This document shows positions 1-5,661 of a stretch of 8,046 nucleotides of DNA, one piece after another. The DNA comes from Prevotella sp. UBA1705. Lineage in GTDB: Bacteria; Bacteroidota; Bacteroidia; Bacteroidales; Bacteroidaceae. Under the pieces are notes generated by a model. It made no database searches and was not told the DNA's origin. It saw only the letters and a list, made by a program, of their open reading frames with translations. The DNA lies in contig DCJH01000059.1 in the NCBI GenBank assembly GCA_002317385.1, forward strand, positions 80,853 to 88,898, given 5' to 3'. A program made the translations under genes and the position numbers. Within the stretch, counting starts at the first letter, position 1. Every line of letters starts with the position of its first letter.

Positions 1-70
1 TGATAATTGACGAATGATAATTGATGAATGATAATTGATGAATGATAATTGATGAATGATGATTGATAAA
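1..70 (+). repeat. 14-bp tandem array (TGATAATTGATGAA, 5 copies)
   Basis: Five consecutive 14-bp units begin at 1, 15, 29, 43 and 57. The consensus is TGATAATTGATGAA, which is two related heptamers (TGATAAT + TGATGAA). The first unit has TGACGAA, and the last is TGATGATTGATAAA. The array runs directly into a GC-rich core at 72-117 that recurs inverted near the right end of the window. The array may continue left of the window. There is no coding potential: heptamers carrying TGA place stops in every plus-strand frame. Function unknown. Confidence 0.9.
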
Positions 71-71
71 T

Positions 72-117
72 GACCTATGCGCCGGCCCATTTTTGAATCC
101 TCTCCTTCGCCGTAGGG
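72..117 (+). repeat. Dispersed intergenic repeat core, left copy
   Basis: This 46-nt sequence (beginning GACCTATGCGCCGGCCCATT and ending CTTCGCCGTAGGG) matches the reverse complement of 7934-7982. The differences are two substitutions (positions 77 and 113) and a T run of 5 instead of 8. It is bracketed by heptamer arrays that both read towards it: TGATAAT-type on the plus strand at 1-70 and TTGACAA-type on the minus strand at 125-144. The shared architecture of the two copies points to a dispersed intergenic element family and not chance similarity. No protein or known element is recognised. Confidence 0.85.
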
Positions 118-124
118 TAATTAC

Positions 125-144
125 CAATTGTCAATTGTCAATTA
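125..144 (-). repeat. Heptamer array (CAATTGT), right flank of the left core
   Basis: Two and a half copies of CAATTGT on the plus strand (TTGACAA when read on the minus strand). They lie just past the GC-rich core and face the array at 1-70. They are followed by AGCTTCGCCGG, which resembles the AGCCATCCGG that follows the heptamers at 4706-4717. The CAATTG units are themselves palindromic. Confidence 0.7.
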
Positions 145-169
145 GCTTCGCCGGAAGTACATCATGCAG

Positions 170-203
170 TCAGCCCCGGGCATAGGGGGATGTCCGGGGC
201 TGA
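170..203 (-). terminator. Strong hairpin downstream of the C1 peptidase gene
   Basis: TCAGCCCCGGGCAT (170-183) pairs with ATGTCCGGGGCTGA (190-203). This is a 14-bp stem with one G-U pair and a 6-nt loop, starting 25 nt beyond the stop codon of the peptidase gene at 229-231. The GC-rich stem and position suggest a transcription terminator or mRNA 3'-end stabiliser. No U tract follows on the minus strand, so intrinsic termination is not assured. Confidence 0.55.
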
Positions 204-228
204 GAGATAGGGATTTGTGGAAAAATGA

Positions 229-1425
229 TTAGAAGTTGAGCTTCTTGCGGATATCCTTGGGTACGGCGTTCTTGTTGACCATGAAGTCCATGGTGTTGGC
301 CACGATAAAGTTCTTGGTCATGTACCAGGTGCCTTTGTATTCGCCGGTCTCACCCCATGAGTTCTTCACCATGTAGTATTCCTTGCCGTTCTGATCCTTG
401 GCGATGCCATAGATGAGCATGCCATGGTCGTCGGTGAGTTCCCAGTTGTCGAAGCGCTCCTGGCGCATCTTCTGGGTAGGAGTTACCTCGGGTACGTTCA
501 CGCCAAGAGAGTCTACGATGCTCTTCTTCTTGGCCGTAGAGAGCTTGAGCCAGTGGGCCATGTCGCTGCCTTCCATGCCCTCTATCTTCTTGGTGTCGTA
601 CATGTAGGCCAGTCCCTGACGTGTAAATCCGTCCTCGCTCACGTCGCCACCCCAAGCCACGGTGTAGCCGTTCATGATGGCATTGTCGATGATCTTGCTC
701 AGTTCGTCGATGGGCACATTCCAGGAGTGGGGATTGCGCCAGTTGTCCTGAACCTCCACGGCAAAGGCTGTCCAGAAGGGATGGTGGGTGTAGGATGTAA
801 AGGTGGTGTAGTTGTTCCAGTCGAGTCCGAGGCTCGATGCGAAGCTCTGCGGGGTATAGCTCTTGCCCTGATAGGTGAAGTTCTCGGGGCACTTGCCCAG
901 ATAGGCGTCGATAATGCCCTGGAGTCCCACCTTCCACTGGTTGGAGATTTTCTTGGCAGTGCTCTTGGCCACGCTCTCTACATAGGGGCTCATCACAGAG
1001 AAGAACTCATTGTAGTTGTTCAGTGAGTCGCCATAGAGGCTTCCGGGGAAGGGCATGGCATCCTCGGGGCAGATGCCATAGTGCTGGATAGCGTAGAGGG
1101 GGTCATAGCAACTTCCGCCCTGTGCAAACTGGGCGTCTCCGTGGAGGCGCACCACCTGAACGGCACGGTCCATGTAGGTCTTGTTGGCCACGAAGCTCTC
1201 GCAGAGGTCATAGGTCTTTCCGGTGGCCTTGAGAATCTCGGCCTCGAAGAAGCTCAGGGTGGAGTAGTCCCAGCACGTGCCAGAGCGGTTCTGGTCTTTC
1301 ACGCTGGTAATGGGGTTCTGCTTCACAACGGTGAACACTGGTTTGTTGGGGTTTTCTTTGCCATCAGCGGCATTGGCTCCTAATGCACACAATGCTAACA
1401 GAGCCAGGCTTAACGTTTTTTTCAT
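229..1425 (-). CDS. Secreted bleomycin-hydrolase-like C1B cysteine peptidase
   Basis: A 398-aa papain-fold peptidase of the bleomycin hydrolase/PepC family (MEROPS C1B), which typically acts as a thiol aminopeptidase. The active site is complete: Gln45 (oxyanion hole) and Cys51 in DQNRSGTCWDYS, His334 in DDHGMLIYG, and Asn355 in KNSWGE. Residues 1-19 form a Sec signal peptide (Lys-Lys, Leu/Ala-rich core, cleavage likely after GANA or ANA), so the enzyme should be periplasmic or secreted, unlike the cytosolic classical members. I chose the ATG at 1425. The longer frame from 1500 would overlap the upstream aminopeptidase by 35 bp and bury the signal peptide. The gene lies 40 bp downstream of the M24 aminopeptidase gene on the same strand with no -7 box between them, so co-transcription is likely. 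An A-rich leader (ACAAAAGTAAGAG) precedes the start, as is usual where Shine-Dalgarno sites are weak. The family assignment is firm; the physiological substrate is unknown. Confidence 0.94.
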   Translation of the reverse strand: MKKTLSLALLALCALGANAADGKENPNKPVFTVVKQNPITSVKDQNRSGTCWDYSTLSFFEAEILKATGKTYDLCESFVANKTYMDRAVQVVRLHGDAQFAQGGSCYDPLYAIQHYGICPEDAMPFPGSLYGDSLNNYNEFFSVMSPYVESVAKSTAKKISNQWKVGLQGIIDAYLGKCPENFTYQGKSYTPQSFASSLGLDWNNYTTFTSYTHHPFWTAFAVEVQDNWRNPHSWNVPIDELSKIIDNAIMNGYTVAWGGDVSEDGFTRQGLAYMYDTKKIEGMEGSDMAHWLKLSTAKKKSIVDSLGVNVPEVTPTQKMRQERFDNWELTDDHGMLIYGIAKDQNGKEYYMVKNSWGETGEYKGTWYMTKNFIVANTMDFMVNKNAVPKDIRKKLNF

Positions 1426-1465
1426 TATACTCTTACTTTTGTTTGTTGTTATACTATGTATAGGA

Positions 1466-2872
1466 TTATTGTCTGTTTTCTGCCATGTAGGCCTCCACAT
1501 CCTTGGGATGATAGGGTATGCGGTCTTTTCCGATGAACCTGCACCCGTCCTTGGTGATGAGCAGGTCGTCTTCGATGCGTATGCCTCCGAAGTCTTTGTA
1601 GGTCTCGAGCTTGTCGAAGTTGAGGAACTCCTGACAATGTCCGCTGGCCTTCCAGTCGTCGATGAGGGCGGGGATGAAATAGATGCCCGGCTCGTCGGTC
1701 ACCACGAATCCCTCTTGCAGTCGTCGGCCCATGCGCAGGCAGTTGGTGCCAAACTGTTCGAGGTTGGGGCGCACCTCCTCGTCGAAGCCCACGTTGATCT
1801 GGTCGAGGCTCTCCATGTCGTGCACGTCCATACCCATCATGTGTCCCAGTCCGTGAGGCAGGAACATGGCGTGTGCACCGGCAGCCACAGCCTCCTGGGT
1901 GTCGCCCTTGGTGAGTCCAAGCTCCTTCAGACGGTCGAACATGAGCCGGCAGATGGCAAAGTGCACGTCGGCATATTTCATGCCCGGCTTGGCCACGCTC
2001 AGGGCGTAGTCGTGACATTCCTCGACGATGGAGTAGATCTCGAGCTGGCGCTGGTCGAAACGTCCGCTCACCGGAGAGGTTCGTGTGTTGTCGGAGCAAT
2101 AGCCGTTGATGTTCTCGGCTCCTGCATCGCAGAGCATGAGCTTGCCCTCCTGGAGCTGGGCCATCGAGGGTGTGCCATGCATGATCTCGGCGTGCTGGGT
2201 GAGAATCGTGGGGAAGCTCACCATGGAGCCCAGCCCATTGGCAATGCCATCGAGCACACCGGCTATCTCCTTCTCGGTGACGCCTGGCCTGCATAGTTTC
2301 ATGGCGGTGGTGTGCATCTTGTAGCCAATGATGGCAGCCCGCTCCAGCTCTTCTATCTCCTCTGCTGTCTTGGTGGAGCGCATCTTCACAACGGCCTGGA
2401 TGAGAGGCATGGAGGCGCTCTCCTTCTGCTGGTTGGGATGGATTCCGAGAAGGTCGAAAATCTGAATCTTGATGTCGGAGCGATAGGGCGGAAGAAAGTG
2501 GATGGGGCGTTTCTGGCGCAGGGCATCGTGGCAGATGGTGGAGAGGGTCTTCATGGGGGCCGAATGGGCCACGCCCACCTGCTCGGCCATGTCGTGAACA
2601 CTGTCTACAGAGCCAAACCACACGATGTCTTCGATGGAGATGTCGTCGCCCACGAGGGTCTCGGTGCCATGGTCAATGTCGATGACACCTACTAATCCGT
2701 CTCGGTTTTGTCCGAAGTAATAGAGGAACGAGGAGTCCTGGCGGAAGGGGTGATAGCCGTTGGCAGGGCAGTTGGCGGGTGAATCGTTGTTGCCAAAAAG
2801 GACAATGATGCCTGTCTTGACCAGTTTCCTCAGTTCAGCGCGTCGGTTAACATAGGTCTCTTTGCTAAACAT
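1466..2872 (-). CDS. pepP: Xaa-Pro aminopeptidase (aminopeptidase P family, M24B)
   Basis: A 468-aa metallopeptidase that removes an N-terminal residue preceding proline; it is likely cytosolic, as no signal peptide is seen. An aminopeptidase-P N-terminal domain occupies roughly residues 1-135, and the pita-bread catalytic domain about 170-445. All five metal ligands of the family are visible: Asp249 (CDAGAE), Asp261 (SDNTRT), His344 (GLGHMMGMDVHD), Glu394 (VTDEPGIYF) and Glu434 (IRIEDD). The length agrees with family members of about 440-470 aa. The ATG at 2872 is the first in frame and lies about 30 nt downstream of a TATCTTTG -7 box on the minus strand. It is the first gene of a probable two-gene unit with the C1 peptidase, consistent with stepwise breakdown of peptides. 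The family is certain; the symbol is by analogy with E. coli PepP. Confidence 0.94.
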   Translation of the reverse strand: MFSKETYVNRRAELRKLVKTGIIVLFGNNDSPANCPANGYHPFRQDSSFLYYFGQNRDGLVGVIDIDHGTETLVGDDISIEDIVWFGSVDSVHDMAEQVGVAHSAPMKTLSTICHDALRQKRPIHFLPPYRSDIKIQIFDLLGIHPNQQKESASMPLIQAVVKMRSTKTAEEIEELERAAIIGYKMHTTAMKLCRPGVTEKEIAGVLDGIANGLGSMVSFPTILTQHAEIMHGTPSMAQLQEGKLMLCDAGAENINGYCSDNTRTSPVSGRFDQRQLEIYSIVEECHDYALSVAKPGMKYADVHFAICRLMFDRLKELGLTKGDTQEAVAAGAHAMFLPHGLGHMMGMDVHDMESLDQINVGFDEEVRPNLEQFGTNCLRMGRRLQEGFVVTDEPGIYFIPALIDDWKASGHCQEFLNFDKLETYKDFGGIRIEDDLLITKDGCRFIGKDRIPYHPKDVEAYMAENRQ

Positions 2873-2904
2873 AATAATGTAATCTTTTTTGAAACTTTAC
2901 CTTG

Positions 2905-2912
2905 CAAAGATA
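2905..2912 (-). promoter_or_regulatory. -7 promoter element for the pepP operon
   Basis: The minus strand reads TATCTTTG, an exact match to the Bacteroidetes -7 consensus TAnnTTTG. It is 32 nt upstream of the pepP ATG, leaving a short leader of about 25-30 nt. No convincing TTG -33 element is seen at 17-23 nt spacing. It forms one arm of a perfect 12-bp inverted repeat with the divergent promoter at 2935-2942. Confidence 0.75.
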
Positions 2913-2934
2913 CAAAAGATACATTAATAATGGT

Positions 2935-2942
2935 TATCTTTG
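2935..2942 (+). promoter_or_regulatory. -7 promoter element for the patatin gene
   Basis: TATCTTTG is an exact TAnnTTTG match on the plus strand, 23 nt upstream of the ATG at 2966. Its position excludes the upstream in-frame ATG at 2930, which lies before this box and would not be on the transcript. The -33 element is weak or absent. Confidence 0.75.
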
Positions 2943-2965
2943 CAAGTAAATTTTACAAGTTTTTT

Positions 2966-3814
2966 ATGCGTTTGGAGAGAAATACGGGTTTGGTGCTCGA
3001 AGGCGGGGGTATGAGAGGTGTGTTTACGAGTGGTGTCTTGGACGCTTTCATGAAGCATCATCTCTATTTCGGCTATGTGGTGGCTGTGTCTGCCGGTGCC
3101 TGCAATGGCATGAGCTACATCTCGCGCCAACCCCGGCGTGCCCGTATTTCCAACATCGACATGCTGGCCCGATACGACTATATCGGACTTCGCCACCTGG
3201 TGACCCAAGGGTGTCTCTTCGACCGGGAGCTGCTCTACGACAGGTTTCCCAACGAGCTCGTGCCCTTCGACTATGAGGAGTATTTCCGCCATGCGCGGGG
3301 ATTTGAGATGGTGACGACCAATTGTCGCACGGGGCGTGCGGAATATCTCTCGGAGACGCAAGACCGGCAGCGGGCGAGCGACATCGTGAAGGCGTCGAGC
3401 AGTCTGCCCTACGTGAGCAAGATTGTGGAGGTGGATGGCGAGCCTATGCTCGACGGAGGCATCGTAGACTCCATTCCGGTGATGCGCGCCATCGAGACGG
3501 GGCATAAGACCAACGTGGTGATCTCCACGCGCAACCTTGGGTTTCGGGAGACGGGCAAGGATCGCAAGACGCCTCATTTCGTCTACAAGAACTATCCTCG
3601 CTTGCGTGTGGCCCTGAGCCATCGCATCGAGGCCTACAATCGTCAGCTCCAACTTGTCGAGGATTTGGAGGCGAAGGGCGACATCATCTGTATTCGTCCG
3701 CGGCGCCCCATGGAGGTGCATCGCATCGAGAAAGACACGCGCAAGCTCGAGCGTCTCTACGAAGAAGGATTCATGGAGGGGGAGCGGTTTTGCGAGGAAC
3801 AGAGTTTTTTTTAG
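2966..3814 (+). CDS. Patatin-like phospholipase, YjjU type
   Basis: A 282-aa patatin-fold lipid acyl hydrolase with a Ser-Asp dyad. The glycine-rich oxyanion loop is EGGGMRG (12-18). The nucleophile is Ser42 in AVSAGACNG; the usual GxSxG is AxSxG here, with Ala40 in the first position. The catalytic Asp163 lies in LDGGIVDSIPV. The end (IRPRRPMEVHRIEKDTRKLE and following) matches my recollection of the C-terminal region of E. coli YjjU-like proteins (DUF6363-like), where a final helix follows the patatin domain. No signal peptide or membrane segment is visible, so a cytosolic or peripherally membrane-bound enzyme is likely. Start choice: an in-frame ATG at 2930 would add 12 residues, but it sits upstream of the -7 box at 2935-2942, so 2966 is preferred. 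It is transcribed divergently from pepP and converges on trmD; its stop codon lies at the start of the outer arm of the terminator hairpin. The substrate is unknown. Confidence 0.93.
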   Translation: MRLERNTGLVLEGGGMRGVFTSGVLDAFMKHHLYFGYVVAVSAGACNGMSYISRQPRRARISNIDMLARYDYIGLRHLVTQGCLFDRELLYDRFPNELVPFDYEEYFRHARGFEMVTTNCRTGRAEYLSETQDRQRASDIVKASSSLPYVSKIVEVDGEPMLDGGIVDSIPVMRAIETGHKTNVVISTRNLGFRETGKDRKTPHFVYKNYPRLRVALSHRIEAYNRQLQLVEDLEAKGDIICIRPRRPMEVHRIEKDTRKLERLYEEGFMEGERFCEEQSFF

Positions 3815-3932
3815 AGAATAAAAGAATAAAAGAATTATCGCTTGGCTCAGAATAAAAGCCATTACTCCGGAAGGTGCGCAACCTATGGAGTAATGGCTTT
3901 TATTCTTTTATTCTTTTATTCTTTTATTCTCT
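3813..3932. terminator. Bidirectional terminator: nested 23-bp and 20-bp perfect stems
   Basis: It lies between the convergent patatin and trmD genes. The inner stem is perfect over 20 bp (3849-3868 with 3887-3906; GAATAAAAGCC and ATTACTCC against its complement). An 18-nt loop (3869-3886) contains a minor AGGT/ACCT hairpin. The outer stem is perfect over 23 bp (3813-3835 with 3910-3932) and begins within the patatin TAG. A U-rich 3' side on the plus strand (TTTTATTC repeats) and A/T richness on both sides support termination in both directions. Confidence 0.9.
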
Positions 3933-3937
3933 TATTC
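3898..3937. repeat. 8-bp tandem repeat TTTTATTC (5 copies) in the terminator arm
   Basis: Units start at 3898, 3906, 3914, 3922 and 3930, the last being TCTTATTC. The complementary unit GAATAAAA occurs at 3816, 3824 and 3850, plus a partial copy at 3832. The register can therefore slip, and several alternative pairings of the two arms are possible. Confidence 0.9.
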
Positions 3938-3941
3938 TAAC

Positions 3942-4616
3942 CTACTTCAGCAGGTCTGGTCTCAGACGCTTGGTGCGTTCCATGGCCTGATCCATTTCCC
4001 ATTGCTTGATTTTGGCCTCATTGCCACTGAGGAGGATGTCGGGCACCTTCCATCCCTTGTAGTCGGCCGGGCGGGTGTAGATGGGGGCAGCGAGGAGGTC
4101 GTCTTGGAAGCAGTCGGAGAGGGCGCTCTGGTCGTCGCTCATGGCTCCGGGCACGAGTCTCACCACGGCATCGGCGATGATGGCAGCGGCCAGCTCTCCA
4201 CCGGTGAGCACAAAGTCGCCCACGCTGATCTCGCGTGTGATGAAATGGTCGCGCACGCGCTGGTCTATGCCTTTGTAGTGCCCGCAGAGGATGATGAGGT
4301 TCTGCTGGAGGCTCATCTCGTTGGCCACATGCTGGTCGAAGCGCTCGCCGTCGGGTGTGACATAGATCACGTCGTCGTAGTCGCGCTCGGCCTTCAGGGC
4401 GGAGATACATCGGTCGATGGGCTCTATCTGCATCACCATGCCCGCAAATCCTCCGTAGGGATAGTCGTCCACCCGGCGCCATTTGTCGAGCGTGTAGTCG
4501 CGCAGGTTGTGCAGGTGTATCTCGGCCAGTCCCTTCTTCTGAGCCCGAGCGAGGATGGACTCGTGTACGAATCCCTCTATCATCTCAGGCAATACGGTGA
4601 TAATGTCTATTCGCAT
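3942..4616 (-). CDS. trmD: tRNA (guanine-N1)-methyltransferase TrmD
   Basis: A 224-aa SPOUT-class enzyme that methylates N1 of G37 in tRNAs reading CNN codons, using S-adenosylmethionine; it prevents +1 frameshifting and is normally essential. The N-terminus MRIDIITVLPEM is characteristic. The substrate loop is RRVDDYPYGGFAGMVM (47-62), with Phe where many TrmDs have Gly, a form I recall from other Bacteroidales. The trefoil-knot SAM site comprises LCGHYKGIDQRV (110-121) and EISVGDFVLTGGELAA (129-144). The Arg-Asp pair used for catalysis corresponds to Arg153 and Asp172 (FQDD). The C-terminal helical part contains YTRPADYKGW (180-189). Length is normal for the family. The ATG at 4616 is the canonical start. 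No -7 box is visible in the 167-bp repeat-filled spacer upstream, so it may be read from the DUF5020 promoter. Confidence 0.97.
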   Translation of the reverse strand: MRIDIITVLPEMIEGFVHESILARAQKKGLAEIHLHNLRDYTLDKWRRVDDYPYGGFAGMVMQIEPIDRCISALKAERDYDDVIYVTPDGERFDQHVANEMSLQQNLIILCGHYKGIDQRVRDHFITREISVGDFVLTGGELAAAIIADAVVRLVPGAMSDDQSALSDCFQDDLLAAPIYTRPADYKGWKVPDILLSGNEAKIKQWEMDQAMERTKRLRPDLLK

Positions 4617-4630
4617 GCAATCTATGTGAT

Positions 4631-4717
4631 TTGATAATTGATAATTGAGAATTGAGAATTGGCCATCCGGGCCGTCTTTGTCAATTGATAATTGATAATT
4701 GATAATTAGCCATCCGG
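4631..4717 (+). repeat. Heptamer arrays (TTGATAA/TTGAGAA) with two GCCATCCGG cores
   Basis: TTGATAA, TTGATAA, TTGAGAA, TTGAGAA (4631-4658) lead into GGCCATCCGGGCCG. TTGATAA x3 (4685-4705) lead into the second GCCATCCGG (4709-4717). The two GC cores, 4662-4670 and 4709-4717, are identical over 9 nt. The arrangement of heptamers reading towards a GC-rich core matches the repeats at both window ends. It fills most of the trmD upstream spacer. Confidence 0.85.
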
Positions 4718-4721
4718 CTCA

Positions 4722-4783
4722 TCATTCCAAACTCGTCATTCCAAATTTGTCATTCCAAACTCGTCATTCCAAACTCGTCATTC
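4722..4783 (-). repeat. 14-bp tandem repeat (TCATTCCAAACTCG, 4.4 copies)
   Basis: Units start at 4722, 4736, 4750 and 4764, with a partial copy at 4778-4783. The second unit has TTTG instead of CTCG. Read on the minus strand the unit is TGACGAGTTTGGAA, with the same TGACGA start and 14-bp period as the array at 7983-8018. The partial copy abuts the stop codon of the DUF5020 gene (4784-4786), so the array begins immediately where coding ends. Confidence 0.9.
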
Positions 4784-5524
4784 TCAGAACGTCCACTTCG
4801 CGGCGATGGTGGGGATGGCATAGAATCCATGGTGCTCTCCACGCTCGTTCCAAACGAAGTTGTGGCTCACTTCCACCTCCGACCCCAGGCTAAGGTTCAC
4901 TTTATCCCAACCTTTCAACGTGTTGAGGTTAAACCAGAACTGAGGCTCGCTCACGAGTATCCAGTTGCCTTTGGCCGAGGGGTCGTACCACAGGTCGCAG
5001 AAGCCACTGAACGTGCACAGGCCTTGGGCGAAGGTGAGCCCCCATACCTCGGTGAGCTGAAACGAACTGAAGGCGCCTACGTTCCAATGACGGTTCTTGA
5101 AATAGTATTTATACATGGCCTGGATGCTCAACGTGCGACTGAAATCGGCGCTGTGCCAGTTCCACGCCGGTCCGGCGAGCAGGGCGTGCTGGAATCGAGT
5201 GGCTGCCCAGGTGTCCTCGTCGCTCGTCAGTCCGCCGTTGTACTCCACGTGGGCGGCCCACTGCTTGTCTTTCGTCACGTTGAACTCGCGGGCAATCTCC
5301 CAATAGGCGCCCGCCACGCCATCGCGCTGATAGTCGATGTCGGTAAACATGAACGTGCTACCCCAGCTGTCGGGCTTGAACATCTCGACGGTGGTGGTCA
5401 TGCTGGGCCGGTTGGAGAGGTCTTTGTAGAGCGAGTGACCGAGGTCATAGTGCAATTGGACGTTCTGAGCGCCCATCGAGCAGGTGCAGGCCACGAGGGC
5501 CATAGAGGCAAGAATGCGTTTCAT
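4784..5524 (-). CDS. DUF5020 family outer-membrane protein (Tsx-like beta-barrel)
   Basis: A 246-aa exported protein. The start MKRILASMALVACTCSMGAQ is a signal peptide: SPase I cleavage after Ala19 is likely, although LVAC at 10-13 also fits a lipobox. The mature part has alternating aromatic and polar strands (for example QLHYDLGHS, WAAHVEYNGGL, AMYKYYF) and the motif VEMFKPDSWGSTFMFTDIDY. It ends in KWTF, a C-terminal Phe typical of barrels recognised by the BAM complex. These features match DUF5020, a Bacteroidetes family related to the nucleoside channel Tsx. Transport of nucleosides is inferred from that relationship only. The ATG at 5524 is preferred over an in-frame TTG at 5533 because it gives a standard signal peptide and follows a promoter 20 nt upstream. 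It sits 137 bp below ligA with its own promoter. Confidence 0.86.
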   Translation of the reverse strand: MKRILASMALVACTCSMGAQNVQLHYDLGHSLYKDLSNRPSMTTTVEMFKPDSWGSTFMFTDIDYQRDGVAGAYWEIAREFNVTKDKQWAAHVEYNGGLTSDEDTWAATRFQHALLAGPAWNWHSADFSRTLSIQAMYKYYFKNRHWNVGAFSSFQLTEVWGLTFAQGLCTFSGFCDLWYDPSAKGNWILVSEPQFWFNLNTLKGWDKVNLSLGSEVEVSHNFVWNERGEHHGFYAIPTIAAKWTF

Positions 5525-5543
5525 CTGATGCAAATATTTCGTG

Positions 5544-5574
5544 CAAAATTAGCTAAAAATATTAACATTTGCAA
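5544..5574 (-). promoter_or_regulatory. Promoter of the DUF5020 gene (-33 TTG / -7 TAATTTTG)
   Basis: On the minus strand, TTG at 5574-5572 is followed after 20 nt by TAATTTTG at 5551-5544, which matches TAnnTTTG. Both elements and the spacing agree with the Bacteroidetes primary promoter. The ATG at 5524 follows 19 nt after the -7 box, so the leader is very short. This indicates that the gene is not dependent on ligA transcription. Confidence 0.75.
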
Positions 5575-5619
5575 GCAACCGGAGTAAAAAGGAGAATTTG
5601 AGCACGTGTTTTGTTTTTT

Positions 5620-5659
5620 GAATAAGAGAATAATAGAATGAGAGAGTATTCTCTTATTC
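5620..5659. terminator. Hairpin directly after ligA
   Basis: GAATAAGAGAATA (5620-5632) and TATTCTCTTATTC (5647-5659) form a perfect 13-bp stem with a 14-nt loop, starting 2 nt beyond the ligA stop (5662-5664). On the minus strand it is followed by an A-rich stretch, not U-rich. On the plus strand it is followed by TTTTATTCC. The right arm shares the 14-mer TATTCTCTTATTCT with 3925-3938 downstream of trmD. It is a plausible 3'-end structure, weak as a canonical intrinsic terminator. Confidence 0.55.
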
Positions 5660-5661
5660 TT

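Larger units (their letters stand above)
2901..2946. repeat. Perfect 12-bp inverted repeat spanning the divergent promoters
   Basis: CTTGCAAAGATA (2901-2912) and TATCTTTGCAAG (2935-2946) are exact reverse complements 22 bp apart. Similarity extends outward if one extra C in the left arm is allowed (TTTAC on the left, GTAAA on the right). Each arm contains a complete -7 box pointing outwards, so the symmetry may come from two copies of the same promoter sequence. A shared operator for a dimeric regulator is the alternative. Confidence 0.85.

Noticed and set aside
1..70. Possible CRISPR array
   Set aside because: The 14-bp units are directly adjacent with no unique spacers, and no cas gene is present.
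1426..1500. Upstream start for the C1 peptidase giving 25 extra residues
   Set aside because: It overlaps the pepP coding end by 35 bp and places a polar segment before a textbook signal peptide.
1277..2296. Plus-strand open frame of 339 codons opposite the C1 peptidase and pepP genes
   Set aside because: It is antisense to two clearly functional genes, has no family resemblance and no promoter; a codon-bias shadow.
1449..2621. Long minus-strand open frame (390 codons) inside the pepP gene
   Set aside because: It overlaps pepP in another frame and encodes a low-complexity Arg/His/Pro/Gly-rich product with no recognisable motif. The length results from GC-rich codon use.
2924..3862. Minus-strand open frame of 312 codons opposite the patatin gene
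   Set aside because: It mirrors a gene with intact catalytic motifs on the other strand, crosses the terminator hairpin, and has no motif of its own.
4618..4624. TAGATTG on the minus strand as a -7 box for trmD
   Set aside because: It lacks one T of TAnnTTTG and ends 1-2 nt before the ATG, leaving no room for a transcription start upstream of the codon.
4699..4893. Small plus-strand open frame across the 14-bp repeats
   Set aside because: The predicted peptide is a translation of the tandem repeats running antisense into the DUF5020 gene.
5525..5533. TTG start three codons upstream of the DUF5020 ATG
   Set aside because: The ATG at 5524 gives a standard signal peptide and fits the promoter spacing; a rare start codon is not needed.
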